Source: Gryganskiella cystojenkinii (lineage: Eukaryota > Mortierellomycota > Mortierellomycetes > Mortierellales > Mortierellaceae). From it: 33,169 nucleotides of DNA. How positions within the stretch are numbered: the stretch's first letter is position 1; the number at the start of each line of letters is the position of its first letter. This document shows, one piece after another, positions 1 to 11,415 of the stretch. The position numbers and the translations under genes were made by a program. Location: contig JAAAIG010000318.1 of the NCBI GenBank assembly GCA_015852425.1, positions 5,823 to 38,991 of the forward strand. The letters run 5' to 3'. A model generated the notes under the pieces. That model had not been told where the DNA came from, did not search any database, and saw only the letters and a list, made by a program, of their open reading frames with translations.

Positions 1-704
1 AAAAAAAAAGGCATAACCTCCAATTCGAAGACACAATCACATTACCAGGTGATCAACAGGATTCTACCCACAGAGTCTTTGGGGCACCCTTGGAACGTCT
101 CATGGGACCCAATGGCGAACAGGGACTCCCAAAATTTGTTCAGGATTGTATCTCGAATCTTATTACCAACGGTCTCTATGTCGAGGGACTCTTTCGTCGT
201 AGTCCCAGTTCTGCCATGTTGAAACAGGTCCGTGCCGCATATGATCGTGGTAACCCCGTCAACCTGGTCGAGTACGATATTCACATCTCGGCTGTGTTGT
301 TGAAGCTCTTTTTGCGAGAACTCCCGGACCCCATCTTCCCTGTCAGTGTCTATCCAGTATTACAAGAGAACAAGCGTGGGGACAATGGACATGGAGAACC
401 CAAGACCCTGATCGATTTCATCAGGTCCGAAGTTTTGAGCCAGGTTACACACAACAACATGATCTTGATGATGGAAGTCTTTCGGTTGTTGAAGATGGTG
501 GCAGACAGACACGAGTCCAACAAGATGACGGCATATAATCTGGCGGTCGTGATGACGCCTAATATGGTTCGGCATCAGGATGTCATGCAAGAGATTGCTC
601 TCGCCGGTGTCGGTAATCGGGAAAGAGACTCGGCAGTGACAGGTGCCGTGACCTTGGGAACAGTAGTCAAGGTCATGATCGAGAACTACGATGATATTCT
701 CTGA
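1..704 (+). CDS. RhoGAP-domain protein, 3' end (5' part outside window)
   Basis: GTPase-activating protein for Rho/Rac/Cdc42-type GTPases, acting on GTP-bound Rho proteins in polarity and actin control. The frame is open from the left edge, or from an exon starting near 11 after an AG, so no start codon is assigned. Visible RhoGAP landmarks are FGAPLERLMGPNG (from 78), then EGLFRRSPSS, where the Arg after Phe (codon 195-197) is the predicted catalytic arginine finger. LLKLFLRELPDPIFP follows, then the late-domain motif NKMTAYNLAVVMTPNM. The domain fills nearly all of the visible protein, which ends shortly afterwards at YDDIL-stop, so RhoGAP is the C-terminal domain. The canonical EGIFRxSG motif reads RRSP here, so the usual glycine is missing. 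N-terminal domains (CRAL-TRIO, FCH, PH) cannot be judged. It faces the guanine deaminase gene tail to tail. Confidence 0.9.
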   Translation, partial: KKRHNLQFEDTITLPGDQQDSTHRVFGAPLERLMGPNGEQGLPKFVQDCISNLITNGLYVEGLFRRSPSSAMLKQVRAAYDRGNPVNLVEYDIHISAVLLKLFLRELPDPIFPVSVYPVLQENKRGDNGHGEPKTLIDFIRSEVLSQVTHNNMILMMEVFRLLKMVADRHESNKMTAYNLAVVMTPNMVRHQDVMQEIALAGVGNRERDSAVTGAVTLGTVVKVMIENYDDIL

Positions 705-1280
705 ACATATTACAATTTTATAAAATGCCTTTTTTTGCATCCTTGATAATCTTTTGTGCCACCAGGTAATGGCTGAATTCCATAAACAATAAGACCTGTA
801 TCGTTGACAGCTGTTTTCATATACTATTCCGGAGTCATTGTGCCCCATACCCCATATTTTACATCCCTGTCGGTCCTTTGTTTATGAACGTAATATTTAT
901 TATTTTTACAAAATAGGTACACTTGGGTTATCAAAGAAACACTTTCTTCTTGGTTCAAAAAGATCTAAGGTCCGTGGTATATGTCGGTTCTTTCCCCCCT
1001 TTTGCCTTCAAAAAGAAGATAAAAGAGGAGTAAGGCTCCGCTTGGTTTTCATAGGTTTTCCTCCCTCGGAACGGCTTAAGATCCCTGAACTGCAGCACAT
1101 ATTTTCATGGTAAAATATATATAAAGACCTTCTCGGAGGGCGGTGTGTTTTGTGCGTTTCCCACCCTCCTGTCTTCCGTCTCTCAACTCCTCCGTCTAAA
1201 AGTCCGCCTGACTTTTTTTTTTTTTTCTTTTTCTTGTTCTTTCTTTTGCGGGGTAATGGCGACGACTGGGCCACGGCGTA
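705..1280. other. Convergent intergenic region, no gene seen
   Basis: This lies between the stop codons of the RhoGAP gene (+) and the guanine deaminase gene (-), so it should hold both 3' UTRs. It contains AT-rich stretches (TTTATAAAATGCC near 717), AATATATATAAAG near 1114 and a T run near 1212-1226. Short open frames here have low-complexity translations and no recognisable domain. Confidence 0.6.
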
Positions 1281-3173
1281 TTACTTGCGAGAGTCAGCGA
1301 CCAGAGACTCAGGAAGACGAACCTCCTTGCCCTGAACAAAGATCTTTTCGTTGTTGCGGTCATCACCGACGAACAAGTACTTCTCAAACTTGCTCTCAAT
1401 GGTATCATGATCAAAGACATCAACGGGGGAACCCTCGACCGCGGTGTTGACCAAGATAGCATCAAACTCCTTGCCGACCTCAAAGTTACCGATCGTGCTT
1501 TCCAACTCCATGACCTTGGCACCACCAACGGTAGCCAGGTAAAACAACTCGGGAACGATCAAAGTTGTCTCGAGATCACGAGCGACGGAGGCGGTACGGG
1601 AAGCGCGAAGGGCCTCGAGGATGGAAGGAGAGTAACCACCGGCGACATCAGTACCGAGACCGACCTTGATATCTTTGTTCAACATCTTGCGGACGTCGGC
1701 CATACCGGACTTGAGGTTAAAGTTCGAGTTGGCACAGTGTGAGATACCGGCGTTCTTGGCCTTCATGAGGTCGAGTTCCTCGTCCTTCATGTGAACACAG
1801 TGGGCCATGATGGTTCGGTCGTTCAACAGACCGTGATCCGCATAGACCGAGGTATAGTTCTCAGACTTGGGGAAAAGCGACATGGTGAAGCCGATCTCGT
1901 TCATGTTCTCGCACAAGTGGGATTGGATAGGGAGATCGTACTCGGTGGCCAACTCTCCCAACTGGGTCAGCAACTCAGAAGTACAAGAAATCGCGAAACG
2001 CGGGGTGATGATGGGCGTAACCAAAGCTGTCGAAGCTTCAGCGCCAGACTCGGCCGAGGTAGGGTTGGCAGCCTGGGCGTAGTCGATAAACGCACGGGTG
2101 TCGCGGACCGAGGACTCGGTCGTCTCGACAAGGTAATCGGGAGAGTTCTGGTTCATGTTGACCTTACCGACATAGGCACGCTGACCCTGCTGAAGAATAA
2201 TATCAACGAGTTCCTTGCAGGCCTCGAGATGGATGGTCGCGAACCAACAAGCGGACGTGGTTCCGTTCCGGAGTGAACGCGAGACAGCCTTGGAGTAGAG
2301 TTTGCGAGCGTATTCACGGTCAGCAAACTTGCTCTCGCGGGGGAAAGTGTAGGTATCCAACCACTCGAGTAAGGGCAAGTCGTGTCCGTTTCCACAGAAA
2401 GTGTACTGAGGAGCGTGCTATGGAGGGGAGGAGGGGGAGGTAAAAAGGTCGATGACGAATTATGACGCGTTAGAAAAAAAAGAACAGGTGAACAGTTGGT
2501 TGCTACAATTGTTAATGGGCATGACTTCCGAGGGTCTTACAATGTGAGTATCGACAAATCCGGGGATGATGAACTGATCATCGTTCAAGGTGACGAGCTA
2601 TTAGAGAGAAACATAACAATGGGAAGAGAAAGAGAAGAGGCGTGGTTAGACAAGGTCTCTATTGGGTTCAAAAGGATCGTTGACCTCTAACAGTGATCCG
2701 TGCCACGAGTTTTCTTTTGTTTTTTTGTGGATGCGGGGCAAATAGGGTTAAGGCTGTCTTCTGATGGTTCCTGGGTTCATTTGCCCAATCAACACCTCCT
2801 GTCCCTTGCATGGGGCAGTTGTTGTCGTTCTTGCTTCGTTCCTGTTTGGTGCTTATGTTCTGACTGGTCAAGCCGTTGTTCCTTACGATGACAAGATCCA
2901 GTAGATCCCATTCCCGTTCTCAACCGAACACCCAATCAATGATCGAATGTCTCGGAGGATCTTTTTCTTTTTATTCTTTACCTTGTCAGAGTCAACACCG
3001 TTGAGGATGGAATCGACGTCTTCGGGGGCAACGTTCTTGACGACCTTGACGATCTTGCCGTTGTGGTTGACAAAGAGAAGACCCTGCTTGATATACTCAA
3101 TCTGTTGAAGCGAGAGAGAGTGAATCAAGGTGCCGTAAAAGACCTTGGCAATGGAGGCGGCAAAAGTTTGCAT
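1281..3173 (-). CDS. Guanine deaminase (guanine aminohydrolase), three exons
   Basis: Zn-dependent amidohydrolase converting guanine to xanthine and ammonia (EC 3.5.4.3) in purine salvage and degradation, cytosolic. Exons on the minus strand: 2982-3173 (64 codons from MQTFAASIAK), 2541-2597 (19 codons) and 1281-2417 (378 codons plus stop). Both introns are GT-AG and phase 0, giving 461 aa, close to the human enzyme. The metal motif PGFVDTHI|HAPQY (H82, H84) is split by intron 2. Later motifs are LRNGTTSACWFATIH, QSHLCEN (H250, E253), MAHCVHM (H289) and GLGTDVAGG (D340), the expected third and fourth metal ligands and catalytic residues. Relative to animal enzymes there is a small Ser/Ala-rich insertion around residues 203-214. 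A TATA box lies about 180 bp upstream. A longer in-frame N-terminus exists, but it would begin upstream of that TATA box. The first intron is long (384 nt); a missed micro-exon cannot be excluded. Confidence 0.93.
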
Positions 3174-3351
3174 GGTGGAATGTGAATTGAGATTGCGAGT
3201 GAATGCTGCAGTGGAAGGTGAAGAGAAAGGGTGGTGAGGGAGAAGAAAGGAAGAGAGTGAGTGTGAAGGAAAGGGACCGGTGGTTCTGTGGTGGTGCCGC
3301 AAGTGAGTAGGGGAAAAGAGCAATGGGATTTTCGAATGGGGGAATGGAGCG

Positions 3352-3360
3352 CCTTTTATA
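3352..3360 (-). promoter_or_regulatory. Probable TATA box of guanine deaminase
   Basis: The minus strand reads TATAAAAGG, a strong TATA match, about 180 bp upstream of the chosen ATG at 3173. It supports that start over in-frame ATG codons further upstream. Confidence 0.5.
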
Positions 3361-4607
3361 GAGATGCAACGAAGGAACAGCCTTGTTAAACAAGCCATAT
3401 TTGCTATTGAGTTAATCGGAACCGATTCAATTGGAGAGGAAAGAAAAAGAAAGAGTGGATCAGACCTGAATAACGAACGAACAACGTGAGAAGAAAAGAC
3501 CCTCTCCATCTGTTTCCTGGGTCATCCAACACAAAAAAAAATAAAAAATTGTTTTTTTTTTTCTCCGCACTTTTTGGATCAATCACATTCTGTGGGTCCA
3601 GGAACGGACTTTTTTTTAATTTTCATATCTCTCGCTGTGTAACCATAAAAGACGGAATGAAAAAACTGGGTCCAGTCTTCGTTTACGTAGCTAACTTTTG
3701 GGCGTTCTTCGTTTTCTGGCTTGTCTTTGATCGGAAAGCATAAAAAGTAAAAAAAAAAAAAAAAAAGAGATCTTCTTTATGCAGCGTCATGGCGCTCATA
3801 GCTGTCATTACCCCGCTCTTACATGTCAAGTGGAGGAAGTTCGTTTGTTGACACAACCCACTCTCTTTTTTTTTGTTATCATTTGAACGTTGTTCTTTTG
3901 GTGAGCCTGTCCCTTCAATGACCGAAAAAAGTCCCAGATTTTATCACTTAAAGTGGGGTCAAGGTTCATTTGTTCGTTACTTTCAAGGGTTATCAACTAG
4001 AACCCATTGATCAGCAGGACACCGCTCTGCATAAATAAGAGAACAGCTCCGCATTTTCTCATAAGGACTTTTCCGAGAAGTAAACCTTACCAAGTCCAAT
4101 GAAGCGGGCGGTTTGAGGGGCCATTTTTCCTTTATTTATTTTTGCGTCTCTCCACAAACTTACTGCTCGTTTTACCCCGCGTGTGCGGGGAGGCGGCAGG
4201 TGCGACAGTTCGTGAGCAATGCGATACCCCTCCCCACGGGGAGACTGACCGGATATATTTCGTTGGGAACAAATGTCCGATAGTGAGGAAAGTGATCGCG
4301 ATATGACACTGAACGGGCGGTTCGGGCGCAAATTTACGATAGGTTCGGGCGTAGGCAGAGACGCTAGAACGCGACTGAGTGTGTTTTCCGTCGCTGTCTG
4401 TGACTGACTCGGATGCATCGGCCGCAGGTACGACTTGTAGTTGATGACAAGCTAGGTCACACATACCATATTCACAGGCGCTCAAAGAACAGCGTCGTGC
4501 GGTCGTGCCTGGTTTTCTTCTTGCCTTTCTCAAAGAGATAAAGCGCATTGTCTGTTTGAAAGACGACAAGAAACCAATTGCAAAACATGAAAAGACAGTC
4601 ACAGCAC

Positions 4608-4615
4608 GCGCGAAA
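4608..4615 (+). promoter_or_regulatory. E2F/MBF-like element upstream of TopBP1-like gene
   Basis: GCGCGAAA (TTTCGCGC on the other strand) matches the E2F consensus TTTSSCGC and contains the CGCGAAA core of SBF/MBF sites. It lies 324 bp upstream of the ATG. Its role is inferred from the S-phase function of the gene; an 8-bp match can arise by chance. Confidence 0.3.
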
Positions 4616-4938
4616 GGAGAGAGAGAGAAAGTCTTTCCTGCCGCGCATTTGTTTGCTGTTTGCTGCACTCTTTGCATTGCACACATTCTCGTAGAGAACA
4701 AACACCCTTCGCTCTCTCGCACCTCTTTCTCTCTTTCTGGTCAAACAAAGAAAAAATAGCAGGACAGACACATCCCTTCCTTGACCCCTGCTCAACACGA
4801 TAAACCAACTATCTTTATCTCCCCTCTGTGACCTCGATTCATTCCATTTGATTTCATTGAAAAACAAGCTCTTAATCACCCTTTCGAAGGCTGGCCCTGC
4901 TTGCAAGTCCGCTTGCCACCAATTACACTGCATCTCTA

Positions 4939-7900
4939 ATGTTTCGACAATCCAATACTGCGAGGACTCGCGCGCAGTCCTCAAAGCCTCCCTTACCACC
5001 CCCAACTGGAACCCAGGGCGTCTCGCTCTCGAACCCAATGATGCCCCTTCATGGTTGCAACATCAGTTACACTGGATTCTCTGTTGCCGACAGGGTACGT
5101 TATTTTCCTGTCGTTTCTCAGCAATACAAACAGTCGAAATTTGTCATTCCCAACCAGTTGGCAAAGCAATGCAGACTCTCTTGAAGGGTAGAAAAAAAAA
5201 GAACGTCCTCATAACTCTTTTTAATTTTTGGGTTTTATTCAACAACTATAGGAGGTCGTGAACACCAAGGTCAGGGCTATGGGCGGAGAGATCAACGTGG
5301 ATCTGACAGAAGATGTGACCCACCTGCTGGTGGCGAAAGCTGGTTCCCAGAAATACAAAGTAAGACGAAACGGACAAAAGCATTGATGAGCAACGGCAAC
5401 CGATCGAAACAAACGACGATCTTATGCATAGGATGACCATCCCATCTAAGTGTATGTTTTTTTTCTGTTATTCTCAAATCAAAACAAGGTGGCTTTAGCT
5501 CTCGGTATTCCTGTCCTAAGTCCGAACTGGCTGACCAAGCTCTATGAACGATGGCAAAAAAACGAGCCATTGGAACTCAAGGCCGTACGTTTTATCGACT
5601 TTTGACGCTATTCCGCTAAAATGTGCCCGTTCAAACGTATTTGATTAACTCACCTCTTGCCTCCCTTAACTCTTTTTAGCTCGCCGCAGAGAATTCGCTG
5701 GGTCCTTTAAAAGGATGTAATATTTGTGTCACAGGATTTGCTCAACGTAAGAAACAACTTCGCCCCTGCCTTTTTTCATGGACAGTGGACAGAAATCTTA
5801 CCTTTTTCATAATCATTTTGACTCGTAATAGATACGCGTTTGCAAATCGAAGAAGAGACGATTAAGCACGGTGGCATATACACAAATGATTTACTCAGAG
5901 GCAAAACAACACACCTCCTCTGCCATCGCCCGACCGGACTCAAATATACCTCGGCGCTTCAATGGGGTCTCCACTGTGTCCCTATTGACTGGTTCAAGGA
6001 CAGCATTCAAAACCTTTGTAAGAGACATTTGCAGACATTTTTTTTTTTTTATTTATGATTCGGTGAACTGACAGCAAGGGTCATCAGAGTGATAACACTG
6101 ATTCAACATTTTCCTACCTTTTTTTTAGGTCGAGCCGAGGAATCTAAATACGAGGCCCAGCTTAATAACAGTGAGTGGAGAATACAGGATAAGCATCAGT
6201 GCGCGCAAGAGAATACAAAGGCAGGCTGTCTCATACGTCTCGTATTTTCGTGTCTTTTTGTTTTTTAGCAACCCGTTCAGCAAGCATCAACGGCAAGGAG
6301 CCTGTGGAACCAGATGTCGACATGGAACCTAAAAAGTCGCACGCTCTACAGGATCAGATGTACCTCGAGGCTTGTTACATCTATGTGGCTCCAGGATTCT
6401 CAGAAGACATGGTTACACGCTTGAAGAAGATGATACGGATGGGAAATGGCGTTCAGGTCTTGGAATACCATGCACTGGAGGTGACCCACGTTGTTGTTCC
6501 CTCAGACACCCTCGATGAGAGGTGAGTTCAGGCTCCTGATATTTGATGTATTTGTTTTCGTTGAGAATTATGCTATGATAGATACTAATACGCGATGCTT
6601 TATTTTTGTTATCATCTACAAAGCACTGTCGCGCTGTTCAACCAAGAGATCGATCTTCCTTATATCGTCAACTATCAGTGGCTCCGACAATGCAACCGAG
6701 CAGGAAAACTTTTACCCGAGGCGAATTATATCGTCCCATTCCCAACCCGCACAGAAGATGGTCAGCTTAAGCCTGTTCGATTCAACGGCGCAACCACATG
6801 GACAACAGACAGCGCTTTCAAGTCGTCCAACCCTGTCACAGTCATCAAAAACAATCGATCCAAAGCGCTTGTCGTCGCTGCTGGCAGCAACGATTCCACA
6901 TTAGCGGACAATGGTCAACATATCTCAAACGGAAGCAAAATGACAATGTACAGAGAGAGAAGTAACACAAGTCCAACGTCAAGTCCAATTGTCACGCCTG
7001 CCGAGACTTCGGAAAGCAACTCACCTGTGGAATTGCGTCGTGGACTGAGGAATCGATCGGATTCAGGCATATTAACAGATGCGATTGGAGATCTCTCAAT
7101 GGTTTCAACGACACAATTACCGACCCAAGAGAACTCATTGATATCAAGGGCTGGTAACATGCTCTTGGAAGAAGAGGAGGAGGAAGAAGAGGAGGAGGGC
7201 ATGAGATCGATCTTTATGGGTCTCTACATCTCTACGCACGGCTGGAGTTCTGACAAGATGGTCACGGCCATCCAACGCGAGACTGTCGCTCGAGGAGGAA
7301 CGTTTGTTGCAGAGGGAGAGACACCGCCAGTTTCACCGGATCAAATCTACACGATCGTACCGCTCGCCAGGTATACATATCAGAGAGCTTGGCTCATGGA
7401 AGGTGAAAAGACTAAGCTTAGCAGCATGCTAACGTTGTGTTTTAATTTTGACTGCCAATAGATCGGCTCAAAGCCTTACTCATTTAAAGACTGTTGTTCT
7501 GACGAGCTGCTGGTTTGAACGATCACTCGAGACCGACAGAGTTGTTCCCAGGAACGAGCATTTTCTGAATAAGCCTATCCCGGTCCTGCCCATCCCAGGT
7601 AAATATTCATCTCATACCTTTTCGCATCTGTTTTTGCACTTCTGTCATGTTATTCTAAGGCAAATGTTCTTTTTAGGCTTTGAAACTCTTAATATTACAC
7701 TGGGCAATGGATCAATGAGAGAATTCGAATACAACCAAGTCGGGAAAGCTATCGGACACATGGGTGCGACATTTTCAGAAACATGCAACTCCAAGACCAC
7801 GGACTTGCTGGTCACGGACAAGGCTTCTGGACCCAAATATGACATTATGGTTAAGGCGGGCAAGCCTATTGTGCGGCTACAATGGCTCAAGGATTGTGCA

Positions 7901-9758
7901 TCACAGGTATGTCTACATGAGAATGTTAAGATCAAAAAATATTGATTTTTTTTCCTGATTGTGACTAATAATGCGGCACTTGTCTTTTCTTTTAATATCT
8001 ACAGGGGAAACGACTCTCCTTCCAAGACTATCTGCTGAAGGCTCCAAAAGGCAACGAAATTATGCGGAAGAACTCTAACAAGGATGTCGCTTTGACCCGT
8101 CAGCGCTCAAATGGAAAGTCACGGTCCAACAGTCCATTCGATAACCAACTCGTCCCTGTGTATCATGCTGCGCCGACGGAGAGGATCTTGGAGGGACTAT
8201 CGATTTACCTTCATGGACGAGTGCTGGGTGATCATGTCGAGATGCAGGACATGATCTCTGAGATGGGCGCTCAACTGTTTACCTCTTTCAACGGGGGTAT
8301 AACGCATCTGGTTCACGAGGGGAAGGCCACACCGGAAGTTGTGAAGGAGATCAAGTTGGCCAAGAGAAAAGGCATTCTCCTGGTATCCCCTGGGTGGCTC
8401 TACGCTTGCCGCAAGACCGGAATGCGAGTGGACGAAAGGGGTTACCCAGAAAGATTTGGCAGCAATCACTTGACTCTCCAGACCATTCCTTCGACCCAAC
8501 CCTCGTCTTCGTCGTCGTCCATGGCTGTCACGCGAGCCGGTACTCGTGGCAAATCAGCGGCGACTTCACCCTCAGTGTTGACCTCTGCCTCGACGAGCAG
8601 CACACTCAGTACTCGGATGAAACGATCTGCAACTACAGGGACTTTTTCACAGGCTCATGGAGGAAGTGAATTGACTTTGACGCAACCCCAGGCCCGGACG
8701 GCGGCCGCGTTGACATCCTCGTTGATGAAGCGCGAAGCCTCGAGTGTGACGCAATCCAATTCTTTAGACTCGAGTTTTGACGTGTCAATGATGAACGGGA
8801 TGGATACTGCGTCTCTGAGATCCATGGCTTCAACTATTGGAGGCGCATCAAACTCCTTACCTATGGAAGAGCCAAAGCCGTTTATTGACGACGGTGGCGA
8901 TGGAATTTGGCAGCCCTTGCCGCGTGTCCCTGTTGTCCGTGAAGAGCGGAAGCGGAGACGACCTCAACCGGAAGACGAATCGACTGACAACACCACACCT
9001 TTGCCCGTATGTGCATTTTTCTCTGCATGGTTTGAAAATGAGATGAATTAGTTCGCGGGACCAATACTGACCTCGGGACGCACTGGAACTCTTCCAATAT
9101 TTTCTGTTTGCAAACACCACTTAGCCTACTACCGAGAATGAGGAACGCGTTGACTACTTTGCCAAGACCAACAAGTTCGGCCCTGAAGTGATTTATTGGG
9201 ACGATGTGGAGAGTCGACAGCGAAAGAAAGCCTTTTATGAGAAGTTGGGTTACCCACTCCCCGAGAAGTCACGAGCCCAAAATGCCGAGGCCGAGAGTGA
9301 ACAAGAACGGGAACGAAGGGGTAAGTTTTTTGTTTTGTGAAATTTGTCGGTAGGTTTCGAGGCGATCGTTGTCTTAGCAAAAACCGAAGACACTTGTCAC
9401 TGACTTTTTCATTTGTTTACTCTCACCTTTTTCTTTCTGCCGGTATTGTGTAGACTTGGCTTCTCAAGCTCCTAAACAACTCTGCTTTTTGTTGACCGGG
9501 GTTCTTACATCGGATCGCTCCAGGCTGAAGAAGATTATTAATGAGCTGGGCGGGATGGTTCTTGAGGATGTGTACAAAGAAGACGAAGAATCCTGGAAGG
9601 CCAAGGTGACCCATCTGGTGACGAACGGACGGAACCCGCAAAAGACCAACAAGCTTAAGATCGCGTTGGAGAGTCACGCACTGGTGGTGAACAAGACGTT
9701 CTTGGCAGAATCGGCAGATCAAGGACGGTTTGTGGATGAGACACCTCACCTGGTCTAA
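4939..9758 (+). CDS. TOPBP1: TopBP1/Dpb11/Rad4-like protein, seven BRCT domains, 13 exons
   Basis: Scaffold that links CDK-phosphorylated Sld3/Treslin-type proteins to CMG helicase assembly and activates the ATR/Mec1 checkpoint kinase; nuclear. Exons: 4939-5094, 5252-5359, 5489-5584, 5680-5746, 5832-6017, 6129-6170, 6269-6521, 6624-7370, 7462-7598, 7677-7906, 8005-9006, 9125-9320 and 9454-9758. All introns are GT-AG and the frame closes to 1174 aa. BRCT domains lie at about 36-115, 127-205, 248-335, 496-595, 598-690, 736-822 and 1081-1174. BRCT1-2 form the N-terminal pair (WLTKLYERW; THLLCHRPTGLKYTSA; WFKDSI). A Glu run (about 485-494) precedes BRCT4. A Ser/Thr-rich linker lies between BRCT6 and BRCT7. 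VIYWDD (W1033) resembles the aromatic motif in the ATR-activating domain of animal TopBP1. Animal TopBP1 has nine BRCTs and yeast Dpb11 four, so the domain count is closer to the animal form. Confidence 0.92.
7168..7197 (+). repeat. GAA/GAG run encoding an acidic stretch in the TopBP1-like protein
   Basis: About ten consecutive Glu codons (mixed GAA and GAG) directly before BRCT4. Mixed codon use suggests an old acidic linker as much as a slipping microsatellite. Confidence 0.8.
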
Positions 9759-10409
9759 AATGGACAAGGATTGAAACGTATTTTTCTACCTCTTTTTATT
9801 CTTCACTTTCCTTTGCACACGCACGCGCGCTACTCACTCACTCACACAACAAGATTCACATGCACTTTCGCATACTTCACCATTCATTTGCATATACCCT
9901 CGCGAGTTCTGTGGTTTTTTTCCTTTGATCGTGGATCCACGAAAAGAAACGGCAAAGCAATAAAACTAAAGCAGAGCTTCCTTTCATACAAAAGCAACTA
10001 CCCTATCTCCAGGGTTGTTTCTGAGAGTGAAGATCTTACCGACCTCTTCCTCCTCCTTCCCTGGAAAAAGAAAGGTGGCCCTGTTTTTCTCTCAGCTTAC
10101 CCCATCAGATTTCCCTCCTTCAACGGCCCACCTTTTTTTTTTTTTTTTTTTTTTTTGCAGGCCTGACGGGTCTTTTCTGTGGGAAATAAGCATGGTCGCG
10201 CCGCGCCCGAGACAAACTGGCTCTTTTTCGTGTGAAAGGCAGACTGGTGAAATGCAGAAGGAGGCGAACAATGCCAAGGGAGAAAAAAATCAGAAAAGAT
10301 AAACAGGGCTCACTTTTGATGTCACCCCTCACTTTCTTTCTCTTTTTTTATTTTTTTATTTTACATTCAACTCTTTCGGCACGCTCTTTCTCCCGATAAT
10401 TCTTACACT
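9759..10409. other. Intergenic: TopBP1 3' UTR and leader of the TspO-like gene
   Basis: Contains CACA/ACTC-rich low complexity near 9816-9850, a 24-T run at 10133-10156 followed by GCAG, and further T-rich sequence just before the next ATG. The long pyrimidine tract ending in GCAG looks like a 3' splice site. It could end a leader intron of the downstream gene, but no donor can be assigned. No coding region is supported. Confidence 0.55.
10133..10156 (+). repeat. Homopolymer T run (24 nt)
   Basis: An uninterrupted run of T immediately followed by GCAG. The length should be treated with caution because homopolymers are prone to sequencing error. Confidence 0.9.
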
Positions 10410-11415
10410 ATGACCATTCAATTCGATCATTGGCCCTCCAAGGTCGCCAACATCATCGTCTACGTGACCTTGCTGTCTGGCAACATCTATTCGACCTTTG
10501 GTGGGGACCGAGACCAGGATTCACCCTATGATTCCAAGCACAAGTCGTTCATCACCCCTGCTGCCTATACCTTTTACATCTGGACATTGATCCATTTCTT
10601 GCTCGGTGGTATGATCGTCTACCAGTGGTTCACGGACAAGGTCCACCAGGCTTGTGGTTGGCACTTTGTCATGGCGACGGTCTTTAACGCAATCTGGTTG
10701 GCCCTTTGGGTAAGTCCTCCTTTGGACGCTTGTTATGCCTATTAAAGCCGCACGTCATCCTGACGCGTGCCATGGCACAATTTTTTTTTTTTGTTGGGAA
10801 CTTTTCTGCTTTTTTTATTTTCTCTCACGACGCTTTGTTCTATGTTCTTTGAAGGGGGGGTGAACATATCCACATCACTATTTAACTGATATATATTATA
10901 TATATTCCTTTGTGACAATTGAATAGACCTCTGGACACACGATCTTGGCCCTTTTCGCCTTGTTCCTCGCCACGGGTGCGGTCTCGTTCGTCTACTACCG
11001 TCTCAAGGCCGATCAACCTGCGGATTCCCTGCCCGAGGTCATCTTTTTGCATCTGCCATTCTCACTCTATCACGCTTGGATCTTTGTCCTGTTGATCATC
11101 AACGTCTTTGCGATCCTGTCGCCTATCCGGTCCGAGGATGGATCCGCGACAACGTTCCAGGCGATTCTTGCGATTGCTGGATTGGCGTTCATTGCCTCGA
11201 CCGTCATTGGATACATTGAATACAAACAGGGCGATGTTGCTGGAGCGTTGGTCTTGGCCTGGTATCTCTTTGGTGTCTTTTCGCAACAGCAGGATGATGC
11301 GATTCATTGGACGTCGTTGGGATTGGGCATTGCAGTCGCGGCATACACGCTCAAGCCCTTTGTGTTCCGTCTGGTCGGCCGTCAAACTGGAGAGACTGCT
11401 CCTCTGCTTGGTTAA
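10410..11415 (+). CDS. TspO/MBR-like (tryptophan-rich sensory protein type) membrane protein
   Basis: Two exons, 10410-10709 and 10927-11415 (phase 0, GT-AG), give 262 aa. About eight hydrophobic segments are visible, near residues 11-27, 48-72, 84-100, 104-124, 139-163, 176-196, 203-219 and 228-248, so this is a multi-pass membrane protein. The stretch FITPAAYTFYIWTLIHFLL (47-65) closely resembles the TPAGYTFSIWGLIYLL signature of TspO/MBR-related tryptophan-rich sensory proteins. Trp is frequent (W58, W73, W84, W96, W100, W151, W212, W228). Classical TspO proteins are shorter with five helices and bind tetrapyrroles or cholesterol; this is the longer eukaryotic/bacterial variant, for which no substrate can be stated. 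The C-terminus TAPLLG contains an acidic-independent LL pair that may act in sorting. The assignment rests on this one signature plus topology. Confidence 0.7.

Larger units (their letters stand above)
3174..4938. other. Divergent intergenic region between guanine deaminase and TopBP1-like gene
   Basis: About 1.76 kb with no convincing gene. It should hold two divergent promoters and leaders. It contains a T run near 3551-3561, an 18-A run at 3749-3766, and scattered T-rich tracts. The longest open frames (about 190 codons, minus strand, 4132-5038) translate to low-complexity Arg/Ser/Phe-rich sequence and overlap the TopBP1 start, so they are not called. A candidate cell-cycle element lies at 4608-4615. 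Confidence 0.55.

Noticed and set aside
1407..2276. Open frames on the plus strand across guanine deaminase (1407-1742, 1791-2276)
   Set aside because: They are antisense to a gene with clear catalytic motifs and show no domain; typical shadow frames of a codon-biased exon.
2883..3509. N-terminal extension of guanine deaminase to about 3509
   Set aside because: The extension is Ser/Phe/Pro-rich low complexity and runs upstream of the TATAAAAGG box; homology begins at the MQTF start.
4132..5038. Minus-strand frames of about 190 codons
   Set aside because: Low-complexity Arg/Phe-rich translation, no homology that I recognise, and overlap with the promoter and first exon of the TopBP1-like gene.
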